Assembly: GCA_964564695.1 (NCBI GenBank)
Contig: CAZMCC010000031.1
Location: 1 to 37,282 of the forward strand
DNA length: 37,282 nt
Source of the DNA: CAZMCC01 sp964564695
Lineage (GTDB): Bacteria; Planctomycetota; Phycisphaerae; Phycisphaerales; UBA1924
Direction: 5' to 3'
Numbering within the stretch: position 1 is the stretch's first letter; each line of letters begins with the position of its first letter. Positions 6,550 through 15,383 of this stretch are shown here, piece after piece. Under the pieces are notes generated by a model. That model searched no databases, was not told the DNA's origin, and was given only the letters and a program-made list of their open reading frames with translations. Both the position numbers and the translations under genes were made by a program.

Positions 6550-9192
6550 CTACGGGACGGTGACGACGCGGTTGAGCCGCTCGGGCGTCTCGACGTCACA
6601 GAGCGACAGGCGCACCCGCTTGCCCGACAGCTGCGGGCCTACCCCCTTGAGGACGAACCGGCGAATGGTCGTCTCGCCGGGCGCGAGGTTCGAGATCGAG
6701 TACTGCGCCGTCGCGTGCCCCGGCGCCATCGCGTCCAGGCGCAGCGTCCGGTCGTGAGCGCCCAGGTTCGCGATGGTCACCGTGACCACCACGTCCGGCC
6801 CGTCAGGCCCCGGCGACCTCGTCGCCTCCGCGGTGAGGCTCAGGTCGAGCAGCCCGATCGTGAGCGGCGCGCTCACCCGGATGGGCGGCGCGTTCACCGG
6901 GCTGCGCAGCTGGAGCATCGCGACGATCGGCATCGAGCCCGATTCCTCGTCCGGCGGGAATGACAGCGTGATCGGCACCCGGGCCTGCCCGTTCGCCGGG
7001 GCGTTGAACGGCACCGACGTCGTCGGCGAGACTTCCCAGCGGTCTTTCGCCGAGGGTGAGATCACCCGAAGCTCGCCCGCCATCGGCACACCCCACGGGT
7101 TGTCGAGCACGAGCTCGTGCTCGTGGGCCGCGATCACCGCCGGGGCCGCCCCCGGCTCGATCCGGAACCCCGACACCAGCCGCGCGAGCGTCGGATCGAC
7201 CGGCTCGATAAACACCGGGTCCGGCCCGATCGGAATCTTCAGATACCGCCCGCTCGCGTCCATCGGCGCCGGGCGCGAGTTGCCGAACGCGTCGATCACC
7301 CGGATCGGCCCCGGCCCGAAGTACCCCTCGAGCACGCCGCTATCGCCCGATTCGCACCACGCGACCAGGCAGCCCCGCGGCGTCGGCGCCTCGGTCCGCC
7401 CGTCCACATCCTGAAGCACGAAGCACGCCACCCCCACGCCCGCCTCATACTTCCCCACCACGCGCCGATTCGCCAGGCTCGCGCCCAGCGTGGTGATCAC
7501 CGCAACCTCCGGACGGGGCTCCGGCGCACCGATACGCCCACTCCCCACCGCCCCCTGCGTCCACGGCATCGGCACCGCGAGCGTCAGCGAATTAACGACC
7601 CCGGCGCCCTGCCCGGGCCCCAGCAGCCGCCACGCATGCACGGCGCGGCGCACAAAGTCGCTCGCCGCACGCCGGTCCTGTCCCTCGAGCGGCGGCGCGA
7701 CTTCCAGCGCCAGCATCAGGCCGCCCGTCGGCGCCCCGCCCACCGACTCGAGCCACGCCGCAACCACGTCCGGCAGATTCTCCGGCGCAACGGACGCGGG
7801 CACCCGCAGTGCCACGCTATCGGCGCGATCAACGCTCGACGCGTCGCTGGGCGTGCGCACCGTCGACACCACCGGCCCGGGAACGAACCGGTGCAGCAGC
7901 GCCCGCATCTTCTCGTCCCCGCCATCAATCAGCGCCCACCGCGTCACCCGCTGCCCGAAGCGGTCGAGTGCGTCCAGAAGCACCACCTCTTTCCGCTCGC
8001 CATCGGGCGTCGCGCTCGACGTGCCCGCCGGCACCGCCAGCGTGAGTTCGGCGCCGGTCGCGAGCGTCTCCTCGATGATCGCCGCCGCGGGCGACCCGAT
8101 CGTCGCGGGCATCGACATCCACACCGCCCCGGCCCCCGTTGTGCGGACGGCCGCGGGCACGAAGGCGTCCCATCCCGATTCCGCGCCGGACGGCCGCTCG
8201 ATCATGAGCCCGATCGGCCCGAGCGTCCGCGTCGGCGGGCTCGACCACACGAAGGCCACCGCGCGCGTGTCGACCACGCGGTCACCCTGCGCAATCTCAA
8301 GCTCGGCGCGGTACGCCCCGAAGCCCGGCAGCTCCGGCGTCCACGTGTTGGTGCGGTCGTCGCTGTTCACGGTCCCCGTGCGCTCGGCCACGACCTTGCC
8401 GTCGGCGTCGCGCACCCGCAGCCGCGCCGTGAGCGACTGGGCCACGAGGTCGCGGATCCGGTATTCGAGCTCCGGGCGCTGCTCGCCCGGCACGAGATTC
8501 CCCGGGCTCAGCGTGCGCAGTCGCGCCCGCGGGATGAGGTCGACGGAAACGTCATCGAACCACGCTCCGCCGCGGATGTCCTCGAACGCGATCCGCCCGG
8601 GCAGGTCCGCGCCGGGCGCGTCGGCCTCGTCGCCGCCGAACTGCGACGCCTGAAGAAGCTCGAGGTCCAGCTGCAGGAACGCCGCGCCCGCGTAATCGCT
8701 CGACACCGTCACCGACACTGTCCGCCACGTCCCGTCGGCGAACACGAGCTCGCTCCGGCGCTCGCTCTCGGCGATGGGTGTGCGGTCGTCGCGCAGCAGT
8801 CGGGCCGAGATCGCCGCCCGCGCGTGCTTGAGCCCGCGCGTCCGGATCTTGGCCGTCACCGTGTAGTCCGCCTCGGGAAACACCGGGATGGTGCCGGCCA
8901 TCAGGCGGAGCGATGTGCTGCCCCCTTGCGTCGGCAGGAGCACGCTCGACCCGCCGCTCGCGCTCATCGTGTGGTCGAACGCCGCCTCGTTGAACCGCGG
9001 GAATCCCGGACGCGCCCGCGGCACGCCCGGGTCGTCCTGCGCGCGGAACCAGAACTGCGGCACAGGGTCGGGGTTGTACTCCAACTCCTCGAAGTCGAAC
9101 CGGGCCACCTCGCGGCGCGTGGTGTCCGCCCGCGGCGCGCCGCCGCCCTGCCCCAGGACGAGGGCGCAAAAAGCGACCATGGCCGTGATCAC
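6550..9192 (-). CDS. Large secreted protein with a carbohydrate-binding-like N-terminal domain
   Basis: About 880 residues, last gene of the large train. The start is uncertain. GTG 9192 gives a plausible signal peptide (VITAMVAFCALVLG, then Gln/Gly), while ATG 9180 would cut into it and GTG 9201 is also possible. No good ribosome binding site separates them. The mature N-terminus (REVARFDFEELEYNPDPVPQ ... EADYTVTAKIRTRGLKHARA ... GGAWFDDVSVDLIPRAR) has the look of a galactose-binding or CBM-like beta-sandwich. The middle, around 290-650, is of unknown fold. The end (LSLTAEATRSPGPDGPDVVV, YSISNLAPGETTIRRFVLKG) resembles an Ig-like NEW3/CARDB domain. Its place right after the ABC permease suggests an extracytoplasmic partner or cargo of that transporter. 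No catalytic residues are recognised. Confidence 0.7.
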   Translation of the reverse strand: MITAMVAFCALVLGQGGGAPRADTTRREVARFDFEELEYNPDPVPQFWFRAQDDPGVPRARPGFPRFNEAAFDHTMSASGGSSVLLPTQGGSTSLRLMAGTIPVFPEADYTVTAKIRTRGLKHARAAISARLLRDDRTPIAESERRSELVFADGTWRTVSVTVSSDYAGAAFLQLDLELLQASQFGGDEADAPGADLPGRIAFEDIRGGAWFDDVSVDLIPRARLRTLSPGNLVPGEQRPELEYRIRDLVAQSLTARLRVRDADGKVVAERTGTVNSDDRTNTWTPELPGFGAYRAELEIAQGDRVVDTRAVAFVWSSPPTRTLGPIGLMIERPSGAESGWDAFVPAAVRTTGAGAVWMSMPATIGSPAAAIIEETLATGAELTLAVPAGTSSATPDGERKEVVLLDALDRFGQRVTRWALIDGGDEKMRALLHRFVPGPVVSTVRTPSDASSVDRADSVALRVPASVAPENLPDVVAAWLESVGGAPTGGLMLALEVAPPLEGQDRRAASDFVRRAVHAWRLLGPGQGAGVVNSLTLAVPMPWTQGAVGSGRIGAPEPRPEVAVITTLGASLANRRVVGKYEAGVGVACFVLQDVDGRTEAPTPRGCLVAWCESGDSGVLEGYFGPGPIRVIDAFGNSRPAPMDASGRYLKIPIGPDPVFIEPVDPTLARLVSGFRIEPGAAPAVIAAHEHELVLDNPWGVPMAGELRVISPSAKDRWEVSPTTSVPFNAPANGQARVPITLSFPPDEESGSMPIVAMLQLRSPVNAPPIRVSAPLTIGLLDLSLTAEATRSPGPDGPDVVVTVTIANLGAHDRTLRLDAMAPGHATAQYSISNLAPGETTIRRFVLKGVGPQLSGKRVRLSLCDVETPERLNRVVTVP

Positions 9193-9265
9193 CGGTCCCA
9201 CGCCCCATCTATCGGATCGCGCGCCCCCCGCCCCCCCCCCGGCCCCGCGCCGCCCGCCCCCAGTG

Positions 9266-11728
9266 TCAAGAACTGCGCCCCGACAGCCGCGGGAAGAGCC
9301 GATTCGCCAGCACCAGGCACCCCGCCGCCACAACCAGGGCCGCCAAACACGCCACCGTGACGTACCGGGCGTACTCCCCCGGCGAAATATCGTTCCAGAT
9401 GAAGTCCTCGTAGTTCGGCGTGATGGGCTGCCACCGGGCCCTGCGCACCGCCCCATCGACCGCGAAGATCCCCATGACCACCGGGTTCATGCACATCAGG
9501 TGCCCCATGTAGTAGTCCATGTCGTCCCCGCCGAACCCGAACGAGTCGAGGCAGAACGCCGTCAGCACCGGCACCCCGATCCACAGCCCGGCCGCGAAGC
9601 CCAGGTTCGCGACCGCCGCCGCGGTCGAGCGCCGCAGCACAAGGCTGAACAAGAGCCCCGTCGCGCACAGCATTATCGCCGTGCACACCGCTACCGCGAA
9701 GATCTCCGCCACCGCCAGCGGGTGCACGTACCCGATCAGCATGCACACCAGGAAGTGCGCCGCAAGCACCGCCCCCGGCAGCCACATCCGCTTGAGCGAC
9801 CCGACGAACTTCGCGAGCATGATCTGCCACCCCGTCAGCGGCGTGGTCATCAGCGTCTCCCACGCCTGGCTCTCGCGCTCGGTGCTGATCGCCGCCGTGC
9901 TCGCCACCGCCGCCTGCAGCGTGATCGCGAACAGCACGATCCCCGCGACGGCCGTGTGCAGCGTGGCGTCCCACATCTGCATGCGGCTGTAGAGGAACGC
10001 CCCGCACAACAGGATCCCGACGATCGCGATCACGAGCTTGAACGTCGACCCCAGCGTCGACTGGCGCAGCTCGCGCCACAGCACCGGCCGGTCCGAGACG
10101 CGCCGCGAACCGCCCGCGTCCCGCTCCTCCACCGGCGCCGCCGCCGGGATTTCCGCGACCGCCTCCTGAGGCGTCCCCTCCACCGCCGCAACGCTTGGCG
10201 CCGCAGCAGCGGCCGCCTTCGCCGCCCGCCGGCGCGCCCTCGCGCTCATCGCCTTGAGCGCCGCCCCTTCGTTCACCACCTCACGGAGCATCACCCGGCG
10301 CAGCGACGCCGCGCTCGACAGGCACGCCACCAGGGCGACCGAGATGTTCACCAGGCAGTTCGTCACCCACACCCACGTCCCGTCGGCCCCCGCCCGCGTC
10401 GCCAGGGGATCGAGAAGCGAATACCCCAGCGCCAGCGGCGCCGACGAACCCCAGATCAGCACCGAGTTCGGCGTCCCCACTGACTGCATCGCGTACACGA
10501 ACATCCCCACGCACGGCAGCAGCAGCACCGCCCCCGTCGCCAGAATCCCCCCCACCGCCGCCGTCGCCGGGCGCTTGTGGATCACCGAGAAGTGAATCCC
10601 CATCGACGCCGCCATCAGCGCCGCCGTCAGCGTGATCGCGACCACCGCCAGGATCACCTCCGCCTCCACGCCACCGAACACACGCGCCGCCAGCAGCAGC
10701 GGCGTCGACGCCGCCACCAGGATCACCACGTGCACCATCCGGCTCGTGAGCTTCCCCAGCACGATCTGCAGGTTCGACAGCGGGGTCGTCAGCAGCGACC
10801 CCAGCGTGCGCGAGCGCTTCTCCTCGCACAGGCACGGCGCCGTCAGCACCGGCGCAATGATCATCAGCAGCCCGAACTGGGCCCACGCGATCGCGTACGT
10901 CAGCTGCGGCGCCAGCCGCTGCAGCGACTGCAGCTCCGCCACCCGCCCGCCCTGGCCCTGGGCCATGCCGTACATGAACGACCGCGACATCCCCACGTAC
11001 GCGACCGCCGTGATGCCCAGCAGCAGCGCCGGGTAGAGCGCCCGATACACGTACGTCGACCGGTGCCGCCCCGTGATCCGCACATCGCGCTGGAAGATCG
11101 GCCCGAACGCCAGTCGCACCGGGTTGAGCACCACCCCCCGGCGCAGGGTCCGCAGCCGCGCCGGCACGCCGCGCAGCCCGCGCAGCTCCGCCGGTGTCGC
11201 CGTCCCCTCCGGCAGCGTCCGCAGCGCCAGCAGCGAGAGAATCAACGTCGCCAGCACCGTGATGGCGCCCATCGCGATGGGATTGCCCGCCGGGTCGCCC
11301 AGCGTCACCACCAGCGGCGACGGCTCATACGCGTCGTTGCCCCGGCTGGGCGTCGCAATCGCCTGGATGTAGTACGGGCTCGAGAGCACGAACACCGCCG
11401 CCGCCAGCAGGCCCAGGATCAGGCACCCACTCGCGACCGACGACCGCGCCCGCCCGGCCAGGCACACGCACAGCGTCACCAGCAGCAACGCGATCGGCGC
11501 GAGCATGGCCCCGCCCCACATCGCCACCATCGCGTAGTTGCCGTCGAGATCCAGCCCCAGCTTCACCGCCCGCCAGTCCATCAACGCGCCGATCGCCACC
11601 GCAAGCATCGCCAGCACCGTCACCGCCAGCGCGCGGAACCGCCCGCGGGCCCCGAGCTCATCGAGGAACCGGGCCTCCCCCTCGGTCAGGTCGGGGTTGT
11701 GGTGAGGATTGTGCGGGATCGTGCTCAG
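9266..11728 (-). CDS. ABC-2 type permease with two homologous halves; probable CTG start
   Basis: 820 residues if it starts at CTG 11728. The first ATG/GTG/TTG codon in frame is GTG 11623, which would begin inside a membrane helix and discard STIPHNPHHNPDLTEGEARF. The CTG overlaps the stop of the ATPase gene as CTGA and has GAAGGGGG 7 bases upstream, so a non-canonical coupled start is the better reading. The protein has many membrane helices. Each half contains the same motif: EEKRSRTLGSLLTTPLSNLQ in the first and TERESQAWETLMTTPLTGWQ in the second, followed by (V/M)LxK. This indicates an internal duplication or fusion of two ABC-2 membrane domains, so one chain could form the whole pore with an ATPase dimer. 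A linker of about 70 residues, rich in Ala and Arg, separates the halves. Substrate unknown. Confidence 0.85.
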   Translation of the reverse strand: MSTIPHNPHHNPDLTEGEARFLDELGARGRFRALAVTVLAMLAVAIGALMDWRAVKLGLDLDGNYAMVAMWGGAMLAPIALLLVTLCVCLAGRARSSVASGCLILGLLAAAVFVLSSPYYIQAIATPSRGNDAYEPSPLVVTLGDPAGNPIAMGAITVLATLILSLLALRTLPEGTATPAELRGLRGVPARLRTLRRGVVLNPVRLAFGPIFQRDVRITGRHRSTYVYRALYPALLLGITAVAYVGMSRSFMYGMAQGQGGRVAELQSLQRLAPQLTYAIAWAQFGLLMIIAPVLTAPCLCEEKRSRTLGSLLTTPLSNLQIVLGKLTSRMVHVVILVAASTPLLLAARVFGGVEAEVILAVVAITLTAALMAASMGIHFSVIHKRPATAAVGGILATGAVLLLPCVGMFVYAMQSVGTPNSVLIWGSSAPLALGYSLLDPLATRAGADGTWVWVTNCLVNISVALVACLSSAASLRRVMLREVVNEGAALKAMSARARRRAAKAAAAAAPSVAAVEGTPQEAVAEIPAAAPVEERDAGGSRRVSDRPVLWRELRQSTLGSTFKLVIAIVGILLCGAFLYSRMQMWDATLHTAVAGIVLFAITLQAAVASTAAISTERESQAWETLMTTPLTGWQIMLAKFVGSLKRMWLPGAVLAAHFLVCMLIGYVHPLAVAEIFAVAVCTAIMLCATGLLFSLVLRRSTAAAVANLGFAAGLWIGVPVLTAFCLDSFGFGGDDMDYYMGHLMCMNPVVMGIFAVDGAVRRARWQPITPNYEDFIWNDISPGEYARYVTVACLAALVVAAGCLVLANRLFPRLSGRSS

Positions 11729-12687
11729 TGCACCGCCCCCTTCGTCAGGCGCAGGAACGCGTCCTCGAGCTTGATCTGCCTTGGCGTGAACGACCCGACC
11801 CGCGCCCCGCTCGCCATCAGGGCCGCGATCAGCTCGTGGTGCGACGCCGTCTCCTTCGGCAGCTCCACGCTCAGCGTGTTCGGCGCTTCGGGCTCGATCA
11901 CAACCGCCGTCACCCCCCGCACGCGCCGCACGGCCTCCGCCACGCTGTGCGCATCGGGCGCGGGCGTTCCGTCGGCGTTGGTCTGCTCGAGCGTGACCAG
12001 CACCCGCTGCCCCGCGTGCGTCCGCTCATACGCGTCGGCGATCGACCCGGCGTAGAGCAGCTTGCCCTTCTCGATGATCCCGATCGACGAGCAGAACTCC
12101 GCGAGCTCGTACAGGATGTGCGAGCTCACGATGATCGTCTTGCCCATCCGCCCCAGCTCCTGCAGCAGCGACCGCATCTCGATCCGGGCCCGCGGGTCGA
12201 GCCCGCTTGCGGGCTCGTCGAGCAGCAGCACCTTGGGGTCGTGAATGAGCACACGGGCCACGCCCAGCCGCTGCGTCATGCCGCGCGACAGCGAGTCCAC
12301 CATCGCGTCCCGCTTCTCCGTCAGGTCGGTGAGCTCGAGCACGCCCTCGACCACCGACCGCCGGCGCGACCGCGCGATCCCGAACGCCGACGCGAAGAAC
12401 TGCAGGTACTCGTCCACCGTCAGGTCGTCGTAGACGCCGATGAAGTCGGGCATGTACCCCACCAGCCGGCGGATCACCGGCCCGTCGGTGAACACGCTGT
12501 GCCCGTCGATGCTCGCGGTTCCCTCGTCGGGGCGCAGCAGGCACGCGAGGATCTTCATCGTCGTGCTCTTGCCCGCGCCGTTGGGCCCGATGAACCCGAA
12601 GATCTCCCCCGGGGCGATCTCGAGCGTGAGCCGGTCCAGCGCCACCAAGGGGCCGTAGCGCTTCGTGAGGTTCGTCGTGCTGATCAT
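11725..12687 (-). CDS. ABC transporter ATP-binding protein, ABC-2 exporter type
   Basis: 320 residues, ATG 12687. Walker A is GPNGAGKST (34-42), the signature is LSRGM (133-137) instead of LSGGQ, Walker B is VLLLDE (153-158), and the switch histidine is H190 in SSHIL. The usual Q-loop glutamine is replaced by MPD (79-81, GYMPDFIGVYDDLTV), as in a subgroup of GldA/CcmA-like ATPases. The 100-residue C-terminal domain after the ATPase core is common in exporters of this group. Its ATG overlaps the stop of the preceding gene by 4 bases (ATGA), and its own stop overlaps the permease start (CTGA), so the three are almost certainly translated together. It should power export by the two-halved permease across the inner membrane. 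Confidence 0.92.
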   Translation of the reverse strand: MISTTNLTKRYGPLVALDRLTLEIAPGEIFGFIGPNGAGKSTTMKILACLLRPDEGTASIDGHSVFTDGPVIRRLVGYMPDFIGVYDDLTVDEYLQFFASAFGIARSRRRSVVEGVLELTDLTEKRDAMVDSLSRGMTQRLGVARVLIHDPKVLLLDEPASGLDPRARIEMRSLLQELGRMGKTIIVSSHILYELAEFCSSIGIIEKGKLLYAGSIADAYERTHAGQRVLVTLEQTNADGTPAPDAHSVAEAVRRVRGVTAVVIEPEAPNTLSVELPKETASHHELIAALMASGARVGSFTPRQIKLEDAFLRLTKGAVH

Positions 12688-15362
12688 CGCGGCGCATCCT
12701 GCGGAGCGGACTCCGTGACTGGTGAACGGGGCGGATGAGGGATCACGATCCGATACACCGCCTGCTCACGGTTGATCGACCCCGTGTCGAGCGACACCGT
12801 CGGCGTCAGCCCGACGACGTGCAGGTACACCGCGTCCCACGCGCCCGAACCGAGGAAGCTGTCCATCTGGTCACCGCGCTCGTACGCGCCCGGCAGCAGC
12901 AGCGCCGCCCCCGGCGTCGCGTCGAGCGTCGCCCCCAGCTTCATCTCCGTGTACGGATACCCGTACTCCACCTTGACCACCGGCCGCGGCTCCCACGTCG
13001 CGCGCTCGATGACCAGCCCCGACTCGAACGTCCGTCCCGCGTCCGAGTGTCCCCCCTTCACCTTGAGCTCGTACCACATCCCCCCCGTCACCACCGCCGC
13101 ACTTCGAATCTCGGCGCCCGGTTCAAGCCCCGTCACGCTCACCCGCACGCCCTTGCCGTCCGCACCGGGTTCGATCGTGGCGCCAACCGCGCCGTGAATC
13201 CGCGCCCGGTCCTCGACCGCGCGAAACGTCCACAGCCGCCACACCGTCGCCAGCGCCCGGTCGCCGAACTCCTCGCCCGACGCCGCCGCACTCGCCTGCG
13301 GGCGCGGAGCATACCCGCCCCACGGGTCCGCGCCCTCGTCGGTGTTCTCCAGCCCCGGGCTGATCTGCGCCACGGGCAGTTCTCCCGCCGGCGGCGTGTC
13401 CGATGTGCCCCCATACCCCACCACCTCGCTCGCCACGCCGCGAACGCTCGCCCGCGCCGGCAGCCCCGTCAGCGTCGCCTGCACCGAGCCCGCGACGAAC
13501 ACTCCCGTCACCCCCGTCGAGACCGCCAGCGGCTCCGCCCCGCTGCCGGCGTCCGGCGGCATCATCACGTCCACCGTGCTGAGCCGCGACACCGTCGTCG
13601 TCGACGATCGCACCACCAACGGCACACCCCACGCCGCCACCGACGCAAGCGTGATCCACCCCAGCGCCGTCAGCCACGACCGGTGCGCCCGGCGCATCCT
13701 CCGCAGCACGAAGTAATCCACCGGCCCGATCAGCACCGGCACCATCCCCGCCGCCAACGCCACCAGCAGAAACACCGATCGCCCCGGCGCCTCCGCCGAC
13801 GCCACCGCGTCCAGCGCCAGCGTCATCGCGCTGTTCGCGGTCTGACCCCACGGGTTCCATCCCGAGACCAGCGGCGGCGGCGCCCCGCGCAGCACCCGCG
13901 TCATCGCCTTCCCCGGAGCCGCATCCGCGTCCCGCAGACCGAACACCATCGCCCACACCCGCACGCTCGCCCGGTTCGACACCTGCGCCGACGCCCGACG
14001 CGGATCAAACCCCAGCACCGTCACCCACCCGAACCCCACCGGCCCCTGCGCCATCAGCCCCTCGTCCTCGCTCCCCTCCGTCCACGCCGACGTCGGTCCG
14101 ATCTCCGGCGCGGGCGACGGGTCGCGGCGCAGCAGCCCGAGCCGCCACCCCGCCGACCGCCCCACATCCGTCAGCCGGATCCACCGCGCCGTGACCCGCG
14201 TCGCCGGCTCGATCTCCTGGTCCACCGGCGTGCCTTCCGACTCGGGCTCCGCCGCTTTCACCTCGGGCACGCGCGTGCTCTCGGCCACGCTCGGCCCGTG
14301 CATCCAGCGCGGCGCTTCGCGCCAACCTTCCGCCGGCGAGTTGGGGAATCGTCCCGTGAGCAGCCCCTTGTCGAGCCTCACGTCCATCACCACCACCCGC
14401 GCCAGCGCCGGCGCCATCTCCTCCCCCGTCGGTTCCGCCACCTCAAGGAGCGTCCCCGCCCCGCGCGCCACCCACTGCGACCACGTATCGTCCCCGCTCG
14501 TCGCCACCACCACGAGCCAGCCGCCCTGCGCCACCCACTCCCGCAGCGCGGCCAGCGCCCGCGGGTCAATCGTCCGCACCAGGTCCGACTGCACAACCAC
14601 CACGCTCGCGGCGTCGTACGCCGTCGCAATGGTCGGAAGACTCGCCGCGTCCGCCGTCACCGCGTCGATCGCCAGGTTCTGCGACGAGTTCACCCGGCTG
14701 GGGACCGCCGTCGTGCGCAGCGAGACCGCCGACGCCGCCCCCGAATTCGCCGGCCCGATCGCCACGATGAGCGGGTCGGCATCCCCCCGCACCGACGGCA
14801 GCTGGATCTCCACATCGGAGGGGTTCGACGAGTACTTCAGCCGGTGCACCACGCGCCCGGACCGGGTCGTCAGCACCACTTCCAGGCCATCCCCCGCCCC
14901 CGGATAGGAGATCACCGGCGTGTACATCGACGTCTTGCCCGGCGTCGCCGCCACCGGCACGCTCACCGACATCGACTGCGTCGAGTCGCCGCGGTACCGG
15001 AACTCGACCACGCCCGTGAACGCCTCGAGCCCGCCCGTGAGCGAGACGCGCACCGGGATCCACCGGCGCGCCGGGATCGACGACGCCAGACCCCAGTCGA
15101 TCGTGACCAACGGATCCTCGGGCCGCTCCTTGCCCGTCTTCTTGCGCGACCCCTCGCTCCCCGTCGACAGGTCTTCGATCGGCTGCGCGACCGGGTCCCC
15201 CTCACCGCTCCCCCCACTCCCCCCACTCCCCGCGCTCCCCGCGTCCTGCACCCGCCCCAGCGCCACCGGCGCGCACCACACCGTCAGCAGCGCCGCCAGC
15301 GCCAGCACGCCGCGCACCACTCCGCGCTGTCGCCCCGCTCGCTTCACGCAGCCTCGCTTCAC
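12684..15362 (-). CDS. Membrane-anchored protein with GATase-like domain, VWA/ABC cluster
   Basis: 892 residues from GTG 15362; a second GTG at 15347 (VKRAGRQRGVVRGVLALAAL) is equally possible because the start region is a short duplication (GTGAAGCGAG twice). A signal peptide or anchor is followed by a beta-rich segment (about 85-190). A class I glutamine-amidotransferase-like alpha/beta region follows at about 200-330 (VVVVQSDLVRTIDPRALAAL, then WVAQGGWLVVVA). After a long loop come two membrane helices around VFLLVALAAGMVPVLIGPVD and SWLTALGWITLASVAAWGVP, joined by YFVLRRMRR. The GPVDYFVLRR junction recurs in large membrane proteins next to MoxR/DUF58/VWA genes. The C-terminal third is periplasmic and beta-rich. 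No catalytic Cys-His-Glu triad is evident, so enzymatic GATase activity is unlikely. Its function is probably structural or regulatory for the neighbouring exporter. Confidence 0.75.
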   Translation of the reverse strand: MKRGCVKRAGRQRGVVRGVLALAALLTVWCAPVALGRVQDAGSAGSGGSGGSGEGDPVAQPIEDLSTGSEGSRKKTGKERPEDPLVTIDWGLASSIPARRWIPVRVSLTGGLEAFTGVVEFRYRGDSTQSMSVSVPVAATPGKTSMYTPVISYPGAGDGLEVVLTTRSGRVVHRLKYSSNPSDVEIQLPSVRGDADPLIVAIGPANSGAASAVSLRTTAVPSRVNSSQNLAIDAVTADAASLPTIATAYDAASVVVVQSDLVRTIDPRALAALREWVAQGGWLVVVATSGDDTWSQWVARGAGTLLEVAEPTGEEMAPALARVVVMDVRLDKGLLTGRFPNSPAEGWREAPRWMHGPSVAESTRVPEVKAAEPESEGTPVDQEIEPATRVTARWIRLTDVGRSAGWRLGLLRRDPSPAPEIGPTSAWTEGSEDEGLMAQGPVGFGWVTVLGFDPRRASAQVSNRASVRVWAMVFGLRDADAAPGKAMTRVLRGAPPPLVSGWNPWGQTANSAMTLALDAVASAEAPGRSVFLLVALAAGMVPVLIGPVDYFVLRRMRRAHRSWLTALGWITLASVAAWGVPLVVRSSTTTVSRLSTVDVMMPPDAGSGAEPLAVSTGVTGVFVAGSVQATLTGLPARASVRGVASEVVGYGGTSDTPPAGELPVAQISPGLENTDEGADPWGGYAPRPQASAAASGEEFGDRALATVWRLWTFRAVEDRARIHGAVGATIEPGADGKGVRVSVTGLEPGAEIRSAAVVTGGMWYELKVKGGHSDAGRTFESGLVIERATWEPRPVVKVEYGYPYTEMKLGATLDATPGAALLLPGAYERGDQMDSFLGSGAWDAVYLHVVGLTPTVSLDTGSINREQAVYRIVIPHPPRSPVTESAPQDAPR

Positions 15363-15363
15363 G

Positions 15364-15383
15364 CACCCTCGCTCGCGCTCTTA
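15364..15383 (-). repeat. Short copy of the stop-codon-associated repeat
   Basis: On the minus strand the stop TAA of the BatA-type VWA gene (15383-15381) starts TAAGAGCGCGAGCGAGGG. This is a shortened version of the TAAGAGCCGCGAGCGC repeat that ends both genes at 26956-27097. The resemblance is clear but short. Confidence 0.45.

Noticed and set aside
7117..9360. 747-codon plus-strand open frame
   Set aside because: Opposite the secreted CBM-like protein; composition typical of antisense frames here.
12684..15362. True glutamine amidotransferase
   Set aside because: Only the fold pattern is suggested; no Cys-His-Glu triad is seen.
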